From positions 22,442,303 to 22,506,302 of the forward strand of contig CM041534.1 of assembly GCA_023238725.1 (NCBI GenBank): DNA of 64,000 nucleotides, read 5' to 3'. The translations under genes and the position numbers were made by a program. Numbering within the stretch: the stretch's first letter is position 1; the number at the start of each line of letters is the position of its first letter. This DNA is from Scortum barcoo (Eukaryota; Chordata; Actinopteri; Centrarchiformes; Terapontidae). The notes under the pieces were generated by a model. That model was not told the origin of the DNA. It was given only the letters and a program-made list of their open reading frames with translations, and searched no databases. Shown in pieces: positions 50,725 to 63,951 of the stretch.

Positions 50725-52814
50725 GTCGGGAGGCTGTGTGGTTTTGGATGAACAGGACGGGAAATTTAGATAATGAACACTGACTGGATACTAAGCTTTG
50801 AGTTGAGCCTTTTTCTTTTAGATAAAAGAGAGATGTTTTTCAGCCTTGAATGTAAAGATGTTTGCTGTCCACCATACAGAACAAATTTATTCAGTAGTAT
50901 ATTTGTACATAAGAGTTCCACGTTCACAAAGATTGTATCTTGAGTTGCACATTTCTGCGCTGTAGTCGCTTGAGACTGCAGTTTACATCTCATTTATGAA
51001 AAACATTATCCAAATCCAGACGTGGTGCAAATAATCCCCTGAAAGGGAAAAACAGCTGCCATAATTACCCCTTAAATGCACAAATTGCACATTGATTTTA
51101 AAACAAAAAAATCTATAATTAGAGGCTTTGTCTGATTAAATCGGAGATTTTTGTAGGAAAAAACTTCCCCTAACTTGCCTGACATGGTGGTGACACTGCT
51201 TCACCGTGAATGGCACTTATTAGTATTTATTTTACTGGAAGAAAATGTTGAAGTTGGGTGACAAGAAATGAATGATTCACAAGTTCAGATGGAAATTGGA
51301 TTTTTAGAAATACCAGCTGCTGTGTGAAAGTTCTTTAGTTTCACTGTTCATTGTGTTGGCTGGCTTTTCTGCACCATAATCAGCAGCTTTTCCAAGTTTT
51401 CTCTCAATGTTTCTGTTCACTTTCTGCTAATAGAAGATATTTCTGGGGCCTGTTTACTGTAAACTGTGAACGGTGTCCTCTGGCAGCAGTGAACAGTGGC
51501 ATTTTTTATGCCTGGGAGTATTCAGTTTGGGTGAAAATCTTATTCAACCATTTTACTCCTTGAAAGCCAACACAATGGCAAATAGTTAACCTTAATCATG
51601 CAGAAATAATTGCAGCCAAGCTGGAGTCTTCACATAATTTCTGCATGTTGGTATTGCCAAAGGTTTATGAAAAGGGTACAGTCTGCATTTATAATCATTT
51701 TATGTGGCAAAAAAAAAGGTTTACATTTGAATAATTTCTTTATCGTGACAGACTCAAAGAGGCTTAATTTATTCTGAGCTATATTTAATAGATTTGCTGA
51801 TGAGAATGTAAATTCAAGTTTGTGAAAAGTAACACGAATCTTCCCTCGCTTCACTCAGTTAACTCTCTTTCCACAGGACTCTTGATAGCAGTGAGATATC
51901 CTGGGATAACCCCCCGAGCTGAAATAACAAGAGTGTTTTGGGGATAACATAGAGCACATGACTGCCGCTCAGTCAGGACGCCCTGGCAGAAACACAAGAC
52001 GAGTCCGAGGTGGGTTTGAGTCCGGGGCAGAGAAAAGGAGCGCTGATGCTCGAGTTACTGTGGGTCTGAATGGAGGAGCTCTCCCTCACTTTTCCCTGCA
52101 GAAAGGCGGCAGAGAAAAGTTGAGGCCCGGTCCGTGTGGTAACCGCACACCGCCCGCCGTGTCACGGACACTTCCGATGCATTTAGGTTAGAATTGGTTT
52201 GCCCACCCGGCTCTCGCCCGTTCACCTCAGTCTGTCCTTTACATCCGTCGCACAAACCTGACCTGACACTTCTGGTCCCTGCTGTTTCACAGGATGTGGG
52301 GTCGCGAGCTTTTCAACTGGCTCACAAAGTCAACAATAATAGATAGAAATCCACATTCCTACCTACTGACAATTGACAGAGCCTTTACCACTGCTGGAAT
52401 TAAACAGTACTCCCATAACCTGAACTTTAAAAACCCTTATAAGGCCTGGGTTTAAGATCTTTGATTTTGCTTTCATATGCAACAACAGGCATTGTCCTAT
52501 TTTTATTATTTTGTAAGTGTCTGTTTTCCTGGTCAATACAGAGCCTTTGGTAAAATGATGACTCTGCTGTTGTGTTGGTCCTAGTTGCTCTGATGTGATT
52601 ATACATACAGTAGTGAAAGGCAGCATCCTCTTGAAAGTTCCCAAAACGTCCCTTTAGCATCACGTCTTGAGTGATGCTGAACTTCCAGGAGTTCACACCC
52701 AAAGCGGGTAGAGAACAGTGCAGAAAAAAAAAAAAGGCGAGACAATGGCTGCCTGTTGAGTTAGTTTTTTCTGCGGTGCAAAACGGATGTTAGAGTTTCC
52801 AGTTAACTTCCAGT

Positions 52815-52950
52815 TAATGTACTTGGACTATGGGAGGTAACCGGAGCATTCAGGGGGAACCCCACACAGACATGGGGAGAACTTGCAAAAGACACTCAAA
52901 CAACCCTGTTAGTCAGTGAATGAGACTCGAACCACCAACATGAGCCCTCT
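52815..52950 (+). repeat. Widespread teleost repeat ('gggaggaaaccggagcacc' type)
   Basis: TTGGACTATGGGAGGTAACC, GGAGCATTCAGGGGGAACCC, CACACAGACATGGGGAGAAC and GAATGAGACTCGAACCACC line up with a repeat present in many fishes whose consensus contains GGAGGAAACCGGAGCACC and GGAACCCACGCAGACAC. The family assignment is not certain. It lies in or just beyond the presumed tbcel 3' UTR. Confidence 0.6.
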
Positions 52951-54489
52951 GTTTGCAGAGTGTCAAATCCCAACAGAAACTGAAGCTCTGGGAGTTGAAG
53001 TATATTGCTTCATGTGGAAAGTCGAGTGTTTGATGGCCATGTAAATACTGACTAACCCGTAGTCTTTTCGAGACATTTCATATAAAGAAGCCACCTGGGT
53101 TTCCTCTTATAGTGGAAAGACAGGCAGATTGGGCTGATGGGAGGCTCTAAATGAAATATGTGTTGTTGTTTTCCTGACCCTGAAAAGCTCAAACGTTTCG
53201 CTGTAGGTGCAGTGTATATACGCCGTGTAAACTGGGCCCAATATCAAGTGCTTTTGGTGATGAAACGATGATGAAAACTTATTGCTGAAAGTCAGGATGG
53301 TCTTGCACAAGCCGTTTCTTTTAAATGTTTGAGTACCGTGAATGCAGAGGAGTTTATCTCTGGAAACACGTCGGGTTGAAGTGAGGATAAAATGTTTCTC
53401 TTGAACACATTTGTACCATTTATAAGTGAAGCTTAGCCTTGTGTTACCGACAGAGTGTGAAAATGTGCTGAGGTGTCGTCTGGATCACTCCTCTGACACA
53501 AACTTTGTGTAGTAGAAAACTGGAGTTCTCTTTTGGGTTTCTTTTTTCTGTCTTGACTCATATATTATACTATATTATGACTGAGTGCTTACATGGGAGT
53601 TAATGGAATGAGTGTGAAAAGGTTTTGTTTTTGAAATGGTAAGTTGGTGATGTCGGTGCATGTTCTGATATTTCTTGATATATTTGATTTTAAATGTCTG
53701 AGATGTGTCATTTCAGGGAAATAATGTTGTTTATGGGCATTTGTAATTTTGACACTTTTAAAATACATTCTGTGCTCCTGTCATCCTCACTTTTATCCTT
53801 CAGTAATACCAAATATAAAGATTATTTACAGATTTAAAAGTCTATAAGATAGTTACTAATCTGTAATACCGTTTGCCTTGTGCTGCTTGGTATATAGTGT
53901 TTAATTTATCTCACATTTGCTTTCTGTAGTTTCTTAAATGTATCTTGATATTTCTTGTTTTCTTTTCTTGAGATCATGCCATTTCTCCACCTGTACTGTA
54001 TAATGGTGCTTTCACTTATCTTAAAGAAATAAATTATAATTATTTCACTTTATTCCTGTGTTAATGTTTGTTTTTTATATAAATAGGAACTTTTTAAAAT
54101 CTCTTTTGCTCACTCATAACCTTTTCTAAAACTTACTGTCTGACAAATTCGGCCAAACTCGTCGCTTAGGAACATCATTAAGGTACATGGTTGCCGTCCA
54201 ATATATTGTTGTCTGCAGATCTGAGTGATATACACACAGACAGTTCACTTAATTATTTGAGGAACGTATGACTTTTGTCAAGACACAGACAAACTCACAT
54301 AAACAGTGTTTCAACCACAGGACCTTTCATCAGGGATGAGGGAGCTTTGGAGGAACTCACAGAGACCAGGGTCAGCAACATTTCTGATTGGTCGAGTATT
54401 CCCTCAAGTATTTTATTTCAGCCGCCATTTTTAAAAGCGTGCATCCTGAAACAATCTGTATTTACATTTTTTTTCTATTCGACATTGAC

Positions 54490-54576
54490 ATGGAGCAGAA
54501 GAAGGTCAACAACAGATGGAGCGATGACAAAGTCCAGGTCTTCCTGAGTATTTATGCTGAGGAAGAAATACAGTGT
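54490..54576 (+). pseudogene. Fragment of a Harbinger-type Myb/SANT-like protein
   Basis: A short open segment, about 29 codons from an ATG, reads MEQKKVNNRWSDDKVQVFL and continues SIYAEEEIQ. This is the start of the Myb/SANT-like DNA-binding domain (W-S-x3-V-x2-L-L-x-I-x-A-x3-I-Q) found in the second protein of PIF/Harbinger transposons and their domesticated descendants. It is followed at once by a good splice donor (gtaaga at 54577), as in a genuine first coding exon. No partner exon or transposase was recognised in the following 7 kb, so I treat it as a remnant. Confidence 0.5.
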
Positions 54577-57500
54577 GTAAGAATGATGTGTAAAAACAAC
54601 CGTACGAATAAGAATACATGAATAATTTCAACACTTTTTAGCTAAGTTGTCATGGACTGAGGGGGAGGTTTGACCAGGTGTTGGCGCTAGATTTGAGACT
54701 AAACTAAAGTAGTATGATTAATCCTCTGGGGATCTTGGATATTCAGGCTAGAGTGCATGGCAATGTGGCCTGTAGTTGTCAATTGCTAATAGTTAATTGT
54801 TATTTGTTTATTGCTCTGGACCAGCCTCAATGAACCAACCACGCTAATCTTCATCCACAGCTGCCACAGTACAATAAACACTTAGAAAATACACTTGCAA
54901 AAAATGTCATTAAACATTATCTTTTTAAATTATTTCATGTAATAATACAACTCATTGTGTAAAAGTATTTGCTTCCTTAAATGTTAGATCATTTCGAAGT
55001 CCTGATTGAAAGATAGGATGCGGCATCACTCATGTTACAGGCAGAATGTTCACGTGCTCACAGACTAAATGCTTGGCTGTGGAGAAGATTGGATTCTGGA
55101 GATCTTCTCTCTTTCTGGCAGGCGTGTTATACTCGAGCTGCAAAGAGTCCATTCCATACGTGTCAGGCGGTGTTGTGTTTCTGGGGCATTCCCTCTATTT
55201 CCCCCCTCCTCCTCTTCCAACAGCATGGCTCTAATCCTGTGTGGGATATCTATGCCACCCACCACACGCACGCACTCACCACCACCTACCTTCCCCTCAA
55301 CGCACCGTCACCAGCAGGATCCCCCCCCACTCGGCCATACAGTTGGATTTTAAAGCTATCTATAAAGGATGATTCATAGTTTATAAATACAGTATAAGCT
55401 GTCATACATTGGTGACGTCTGGAATAAAGAAGTTCAGTTTGTCTTTCAGTAGTTTTTAGTATATCCATGGTGCCTCTTTGTGATTCTTTGACTTTTCATC
55501 TATCTCCACCAGGAGGTCAAGATTTTCAGTTATATAGTGAAATATCCAAATGTTTGTCAAATGAACTGGGGCCTTATTTTGTACATACATTCATGATCCC
55601 CAAAAGGTGAATCCCCTGACTTGAACCAAGGTACGGTTGATGTTTTTTATTCTTAGTAAAATGTCATGCCATGTCCCAGACAATGCAATAATGACTTTGG
55701 TCTAAAACCCAAACCAAGGACAGGAGTCTAAAGTTATAAACTCTTTGCAGCCTATTAGTTTTGTGCTCTATACTAGAACTATGTTACATTGCACCGTCCC
55801 TATCGAATTGATAAATTTGAGCAAACCTCACTTTTTAGCTTGAACTTCCAGCACATTGAATGGGTTGAAATATCTCGGACTGAGATTTAGTATGGACATG
55901 GATGGTCCCCACATAACGAATGGTATTCTCTTGAATTTTCATTTGACACCATCAAGTTAAATGTTTTACTTGTCCAATACTTGTGCATAAGGATGGCTGT
56001 GGGATCTTACTCTGGTTTTTGACATGTGGGGTTCAACATGGAAAGCGACCACAGTGAATATTGAATTTCTGGAGGACCTTAAACATTGGTTTAATGCAGT
56101 GTGTTATAAACAGATATATCTACTTTTAGTTTCTTCACTATTGAGAGTTTTCACCAACAATGCATCCCTCCAAGAACATTGCCGTAACCTAACTGCTGCC
56201 ATTGAGCTTGGATACGTTCACTAAGGTCAGACAAAGATTGGGAGATTGATGCGGTTGCTTTTTATCGATCGCACCTTGCACCTTGTTGTGTAAACAGGAC
56301 CCCGCTGCACAGTGGGTATTCTGATCTGCCCCTGATCTGCCCCATTGCATTATGAAGTGAGATTGAGGGCAGGAGGGCTGAACAGGGCCTTTTGTGTGCC
56401 GAGGTGAAGGAGTCATTGGGGTAAGAAGGTTTGGGTTACTGGAAGGAGGTTCACCATTGTGAATGGAAAGGAAGGAGAGGAGGGCAGGGCAGAGCCAACC
56501 GCTGGGCACAGGGGTTGAATTAGAGTGGCCCACTCCACGGATTAGGTGACTGCTGAACAGAGCTCAGAGGGTATCCAGTCCAGGACCTTCTTTGTGAAGG
56601 TCAGGCTTGATGGATTCTCCAGAACTTGCGATGGATACTTTGACCCTGTTCCCACACAATATCGTCCTCCTGCATAGAAACTTTGAGATTTTACTCTCTG
56701 TGTTTTGCAAACAATATTAAATGTGGGGTAGGGAATCATTTTATTTGTCGTTCCAGAAATATTTTATTTTAATATGGATGTTAATCAACATGACTCAATG
56801 ATTGCTGAGTTCACTTGAAGACAGAGTCGCAACACCCACTGGAATTTGAAGCCACACTGATACTCTCAGCCCCTCCCATTTCTAACAGCAAAAAAAAAAA
56901 AAGGAGAGTGCTACTAAAAATCTGCAAAGACATGCTTTTACTATTTGGTTATGGCTGCTTCTGATACCTATTCTCCAGGGATCAAAGCACTGGGACCAGC
57001 TTTACTTGGAGTTGGGTTCTTTACTACTGCAGCATCAAACAGCACAAAGCCAATTATACTGTATGTGTTCAGAATGGCCTCACATAAAGGTGGGGTGAAA
57101 AGCCTGCCATCATGGCCTTCTTTCTTCAGTGGGTGTTAGTAGTGTCCACGCACTACTTTCATATTTCCACACATGTGGTGAATTTCTGGCTTCAAACAAC
57201 CAGTAGGAAGTAGACAGATGACTACAAATTATGTAGCTTAATGTGTTGGTATTTACAATTCAAACTGAAGTGACAAGATAGTGTCAATTATTTTCCCACA
57301 ATGTAGTCCACAATGCAAATGGATAAAAAATTGCCAAAAAACACTGTGTAAAACAAAAGGATGAAATTTATTGTTATGTTTCTTAAATTAAAACTGACAG
57401 AAACTGTCAAAAGTCCTGGTATGACTGATGTCCATCAGTGCGCACATGAGTATCATTTCCCTTTTACCACAAAACAGTTCATTACATTCTTGCATACTAA

Positions 57501-60500
57501 TTGCTAAAACAGTATCCTAGTACAGGTTTTACCACTTTGTAAGGTTATTATAAGTGAACATGTCAGCAGACCATTGCTACCTGACAAATCTTATATTCAC
57601 TCTCCTTTTAACTCTGCTTTGGTCCCCACCATCTCTTCGGGGAAATATCCAGCTGCTGAATGCCACACTTCCTTCATCTGCGAGCTGCTAATTTAGTCTT
57701 TTTTTTGGTGCTGGACAGGTTGCTACAGTTGGTTTATCAGAGTTTCTTCAATGAAAACAGCCATCTGCTGCTGGAAACCGTGCTGACGAAAGTGATAAGA
57801 CCTGAACCAAACAGACTTTATCAGCTGTAAGACCAAAACAAAAACTTATCAATTCTAAGTGCAAGGAACCAGGTGTATCAGCCCATCTTGATCGACATTT
57901 CCCAAAACACAAACCTTAGATCAGGAAGCTCCCCCGGCCCAGTCATTTGTAACTGTCGATTTTTTTGTCTGTCTTTGTGCGACGCTCTCTTTCACGGGTT
58001 GGTTAAGAGTTGTGTACATTTACACAACAAGACGTGGGAGGTATAAAAGATGCCTCCACAGAGAGCCTCGGTGCTACTTATTGGGAGTCCGTGGCCTGCC
58101 CTCAGTCCTGGAGCCTTTCACACATCTTGCTCCATGCCTCTCCTAATTACTTCCACTGTCCTCGTGCAACAAAGACCCAACTGACTGCCCTCTCCTTCCC
58201 AGACCCTATCAGTGTGGATCCACCTGAGATTTCCCCTCACTATCTCTCCAGCATCTATGGAAATGAAGTGTCTTGTATAACCTTGTAAATGAGGCAGGTC
58301 CTAATTAAAAAAGGGGGTACACAGAGTATCCAAAGTGACTCATGTTAATTCTGTAACTCGACCTACCACAGAGCTTGAAAAGCAAGGTTTCAGGCTGTGT
58401 GTGCGTTTCTGGGTTTTGTCCATAAATGCCCCAGAGTAAGACTGCACTACTTTGGTGAGTTTGTGTGCTCAGGTGCCCTGAGCTTTAACTGCACTGAGTG
58501 AACCCTGGCAAGATCTTTACCACAATTGAGGCCTGATCCAAAGGCAGAGTCCTTTGCCAATGACTTGTCAAGCACATAATTCATCAGGGGAGAAAAATGG
58601 ATTGTCCATTTGCATAGAAATTACCACTGAATATTTTTAAATGGTGCTATAGATGCTGAGTGAAACATTAATAAGACCTCGGTATTCAAACGCCGCTGTT
58701 CTAAAAAGATAAAGGCTACAGTGTTTCCTCCAAATTTCCAACCAAAGACACAGTTTATCATCATTTGGCAGTTTTCGGGTGTTAATGACAGATCCTGCCC
58801 AACAGGCTCAACACTCATCCTGCATGAGAGCCTCTCTTTGTACAAAACATTCCTTTTCTCCTGAATTAACACATGTGGCAGCAGTTATTCTCTTTTTCCC
58901 CCCACTTTCCTCCATCATTTCCAGATACCTCACCTCCCCTCTCCCCTTCTTTACATATTGCTCTGTTTCCACTCCCTCTCTTCCTCAGATTCCTATGCTG
59001 TCCCTCCCCTCACTTCCCTCTTCTCCCCACCTACCCCCTTTCCCCAAACACTGATCTCAGACTAAGTTGAACACTTTCCCAGGTAAAGTTTGCACCTGCT
59101 TCTTTAGGGCAAAGCTCCTTCCACAGCTTCAACAGGTGCTTTCCAATGTCCTCTTTTTCCCTCTAAGGACATCACCATTTAAACACCCAACACAAACTTC
59201 TGGATTGTTGTTGCTTCTGCTGGTAATCCTCTGGAGCTGGAATTGGACAAGAGGTGCTCTTCTACCTGCATACCCTCTTCTCTCATCATAACTTCAGCAA
59301 CTATCTCCTCCACTGCCCAGTTTTACTCCCTCCATCACCACCACCACCACCACTCTGTGGATGGGCCGCTGCTGTGTGAAGGTTGCCAGGTTAGACCACT
59401 GAGGTGCTAGATGTCCATCTTCTGAAGGCAGGTGAGTGCATCATTTCCCCTTCTACTCCCTTTTATCAGTAGTTTATGATTGGACTGTTTTGCAAAATCA
59501 ACCTATTTTGGGATCATTTAGATCTGCTTAGGAAACATCCAGTTTTTCTGCTACAAAGGCTGATGTTGGTGATGTCATTACTGCTTCGTGGTTTAATACA
59601 TTTGCTGATATCTTAAACAGGTGTTCTTGACATATTTTGGTTTATTTTGAGGGGTCATAATCCCACTAAAACAAAGCAAAGTCTACAAACCCTCATTACA
59701 AGTTGTGGTCAAAAAATGAGTTCTGAGAACTTCCACCAAATAATAATTGTTTGTCCTCACGTTGTTTAATTTTAAGGATTTTAAGAAGCCTGAAGTGGTA
59801 AAGAAAGGTGCAAGGTGCACACGTGCTAATTCAGAAAAATCATAAAAATAAATTAAAATAAAGTTTGTGTAACAGAAATATTTTCAGATATATCTGGGGA
59901 CCCCTTTTGGTTGGGAACCAAATAGACAATTTTATTGTCTGTCATTTCTTAACTTTTAACACTGTGATTGTGGTTATTTTTAAAGCTTTTTTGAATCCAC
60001 AATTGAATATTGTTCTGACTCAACCTCATCTTTAAGCTTCAAATGCAAAAGAAAAAGTAAATAAAATAAATGTGCTTCAGGGAGTGAACTTTTGATAGAT
60101 AACATGGCTGTCTTGATACTGTAAGAGCTGTCTCTTTGTGTGCGACCCCAGAGATAAACATATTCAAGTGTCTTGTTCGTCTTTTAAGTCCTTGGGGCTT
60201 TATCTTAATTGCCCTGTCAAAAGGCACAGAGTTAACGGCAGTCAGATAAGATGGTGAGCTACAAGAGTGAAAAGAGCAATTGTGGTAATCTTTCTGTTGA
60301 CAATGTATGATGAGAGGCCGATGACATTGGAGCCGACCTCTCTCAGCAGGGCTCACTAACGTTGGCACACCTGAACACAATTTACCATCAAGCTGAACAG
60401 AATTCACACATTAGAGAGATTAAGAGAAGCATCCAACTGACCTTATATAACTTGTGTATCAACTGTTATACATCAACAGTATAAGTTTAAGCTGAGTGAT

Positions 60501-62075
60501 TGTACATACACTTAGATTCCTACAGTTGATTTTTTTAATTGTAAAATGTATAGTCCACTAGATATTTTTAACAGTTTTCAAAGGTATTGACTAACTTGAC
60601 AGATAATACCTGTTATTCTAACAGGAATGTACATGAATAATAAAAAGGAAAAAACATCATGTCCCACAATGCCTCTGCTAATTTATATTCATATAAGTGT
60701 ATTAATTCATTTCTTAGTGTTATATGTACACATACGATGCCAGAACAACACTGTTGCACCACTGTACAATGTAAATTGCCCAGTGAAAACATGAACCTTA
60801 ACTTTACCTTCAGTTAAACCAGTCTGAACAGAACAGATATAAATATAATAGATATCAAAATAATATAATAAGTTTATCTTCAAAGAGGGATGTTTTAAGT
60901 GTAAAACACCTCAGAGACATCAGCACTGTTGGTAAATTATCAGGGAGCTTGCAGAGATAATACTGACTGGTTGATAGCTAGCAGGCCAGCTAGCTAATCC
61001 TCATCATATCTCCAAAAGGTTGAAAAAAGTAGGCATTATTTTGATGAATCAACCACGTATAAGAAACTGTAACCAGCTGATTTCTCGCCTAAAATCACTA
61101 AACTAGGTCTGGTGACAGATCAACCATTTTAGTGCCAAAGCTATAGCAGTTGTGTTTTCTCATGTCTTCTACCATTACAGCCAGTTAATGGAAAATGTGT
61201 GGTGGGATACTGTTGGGTAATTGTGACAAAGTGATAAATAACAATGCAGATTGAGAGAAGCAAAATGACTCAGGTCCATAAAAGGGAGCTTTTTAAATTT
61301 ACAGCTTCAAACTTTAAATGTAAAGCTAGAGGCCATACATTGACCCATTAATGTTAAAATTCACTGAATGTACAGACAATGTCTTTTGGAGTTTCATTCT
61401 GTTTCATTAAACAATTAACTTTAAATGCGTTATGGTGACTGTAACATCTGCCAACTTGGCTGTACACTCTACTTTGCCAATGGGAAGCTTGCCAAACCAG
61501 AACAGCCCCAAAGGGCCACGGTGAGGACCTTGGCAATTCAAACCTGCTCACTTGAAGCCATTAGTGCCCCAGTGTTTACGCTCCTCTCCCTTTAGCCAAC
61601 AAGGCATGGATGGTTCCCAAACAGGAGTGGTAATGAGGTCCTAAGCAGCCTCGTGGCTTCAGACACAGAGACGCTGGAGCAGAGCGGGCCAGTTCGGTCA
61701 GCTGCAGGGAACCAAGGCACAGAGAGGCCCGTAGTCCACTGTTGCCGACTCACATGGGACTGTAAAGCAAATGTGATCCTGACACATTGTTCTGGCATGC
61801 ATAATAGGGCCTTTTCAGGGCTCCTCAGGGGAGACCTGGGAGCCTGATCTTAAAGAAGTAACGTGACGTTGGTTTGATGGTTCTCCCTCCTCTCCGCTTT
61901 TGTCCATCGGCCTTGTTTATGAGAAGTTGTCCTATGACTCATGTCTGCCTGCATTTCAATTAGCTTTGAGGAAAATACAAGATAGATGTAAGAGTGCTCT
62001 GGCTTTTTCAGTATGTAAGGAAATGGTAACGCAACAATAAAATGAATCACATCATCTCCTTTTCTGTTTTCTAGA

Positions 62076-63951
62076 ATGGTCAGGTCAGGCTGTCCAGTCA
62101 TTCTGCTCCACCTCTTCAGCATCTTTGCACAGATGGGAGGTACGAAAGACATACAAATTGATGGAACATGTTAAAGTCATCCTCTAAATGACTGAGAAAA
62201 GTCAATTAAACAAGCTTTTATGTGTCATTCTTCTTATAGTGAGTACTAAGGACATCATGTATCCATATGGACCCGGCCATAGAGATCTAGAGACCCCCAA
62301 GATGGATGATGGGAGCTCTCCAGAAATTACTTTGCTCATTCCCTTCATTTTCTTCAATGTCCCTTACCGTTCCATCTATGTAAGCCTTAATCAAAACTCT
62401 TATTTTTATATATAGAAGTAAAAGTATAGATTTTAGTTTATGCTGCCAAAATATAACCTTGTCTGTTCTGTTCACAGGTCAACAACAATGGTGTGGTCTC
62501 CTTCAACGTGCAGGTTAGCCAGTTCACACCAGAGGCTTTTCCCTTGAGTGACAGCAGATCATTCATTGCTCCACTTTGGGCAGATGTGCACAACGGCATC
62601 CGCGGAGATGTGTACTACCGAGAGTCCACCGAACCGGAAATACTGGAAAGGGCAACACAAGATGTACGGAAGTACTTCAAAAACATGCCCACCTTCACGA
62701 CCACCTGGGTCTTTATTGCAACATGGCACCAGGTCACCTTCTACGGAGGAAGCCAAACAACCCCGGTAAAGTCCAAACCCTGTATGAAATATCTTGATCA
62801 CAAATTTCCACACAGTAACAGTATTGAAGAGGAATTGGTACATTGAAAAAGTTTTAAAACATAAAGCAATTTTGAGTGTCTGCAGCTGTTTGGTAACAAA
62901 GCAATTGCTTTGACCACCATGAACAAGATACATGAATGTCATTAAACATGTAAATAATTCTGATGAGTTGTGATTGGAAGCTTTTCGTTTCACTTTTGCT
63001 GGAGGCTAATAGTTTCTTCCTGCTTATAGTCGTTTTGCTAAGCTTGCATCCAAACCCAAAACTGGAATTCATTTGTGAATGTTTTTAGACATCTAAGTTA
63101 CATATGATTATTTTTTCATAGCATTTCACTAACGATATTTCAATATGAGGCAGGTTGTAACTACACTTAGAAAATATAGTTAGTAAAATGCCCTAGAAGC
63201 AAAAGTTATATGCTAGCTAGACATAAAGAAACACAACCATATGTGGGGTTTTTTTAGCTGATGTCATGCTTTGTTTTATTAAATTGGCATTACTTTGATT
63301 TAATGGTAATTATATTTTCCAAAATGTTCAGATCTTTTGTCTTCTATTTTGGTTTTCCTATGTATTTTACAAGGTAATTCAGTAAGACCTTTACCTAATG
63401 CCATTTTGATATTCCAATTATTTATTTTTTACAATATTTGGGATATTAGTTAAATGTTTAAAGGACTTTTTGTGTATATTTTATGTCTGTTTTTCTCTTT
63501 GTAAAACTATTTTAATCCTCCTCTTTGATTAAAAGGTGAACACATTCCAAACTGTACTAATCTCAGATGGCGTGACGTCCTTCAGTATGTTCAACTATGG
63601 AGAAATCACATGGAGCACAGGAACAGCTAGTGGTGGAGATCCATTAACAGGACTGGGTGGGACCACAGCTCAGGTATTCTCACAATGTCCCAAAGTTAAT
63701 TTTATATGTATGACATTCTTTTCTATAATAGGAATAATATGATAAAGATTTCACCTCACATCCCTCACACCTTTCCCCTTTTTAGTCAGGTTTTAATGGT
63801 GGAGACATTGGTCACTTCTTCAACCTGCCTGGATCACGATCAAATGATGTAGTGAACATTGAGCAAACAACCAATGTAAATACCCCTGGGCGCTGGTTCT
63901 TCCGCGTAGACACTGAACTGATAGATCCTGCCAATGGCTGCAGCTACAATG
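62076..63951 (+). CDS. tecta: Alpha-tectorin, 5' part (first 5 coding exons), truncated by the window edge
   Basis: Family role: a secreted, GPI-anchored glycoprotein of the inner-ear tectorial and otolithic membranes, needed for hearing. Visible exons are 62076-62139, 62240-62379, 62478-62765, 63536-63673 and 63786-63951. Their phases join into 265 residues plus one base. Exon 1 encodes a signal peptide (hydrophobic VILLHLFSIFA). Then come KMDDGSSPEITL and the nidogen-like NIDO domain: VNNNGVVSFNV, APLWADVHNGIRG, TASGGDPLTGLGG and the ending IDPANGC, all near-identical to tectorins. The ATG is one base inside exon 1, so a 5' UTR exon may exist upstream, but none was found. The exon 5 donor appears to be GC (gcaagt at 63952) rather than GT; that placement keeps the phase 1 I expect there from the human gene. 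The human protein is about 2,150 aa, so most of the gene, including the vWF-D and ZP domains, lies beyond the window. Confidence 0.94.

Larger units (their letters stand above)
50725..62075. other. Intergenic segment, tbcel 3' UTR to tecta
   Basis: About 11 kb. The first 3.3 kb may be tbcel 3' UTR, ending near AATAAA at 54028. It includes a GC-richer patch at 51960-52290 and the teleost repeat at 52.8 kb. The Harbinger-like fragment is at 54.5 kb. Further right are pyrimidine-rich (58.87-59.35 kb) and GC-richer (61.50-61.85 kb) patches, the latter being a possible tecta promoter. No other gene was recognised. Confidence 0.55.

Noticed and set aside
58010..58288. Frame beginning near a TATA-like GTATAAAAG at 58039
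   Set aside because: No protein similarity, no Kozak or splice support; the TATA-like string alone is weak.
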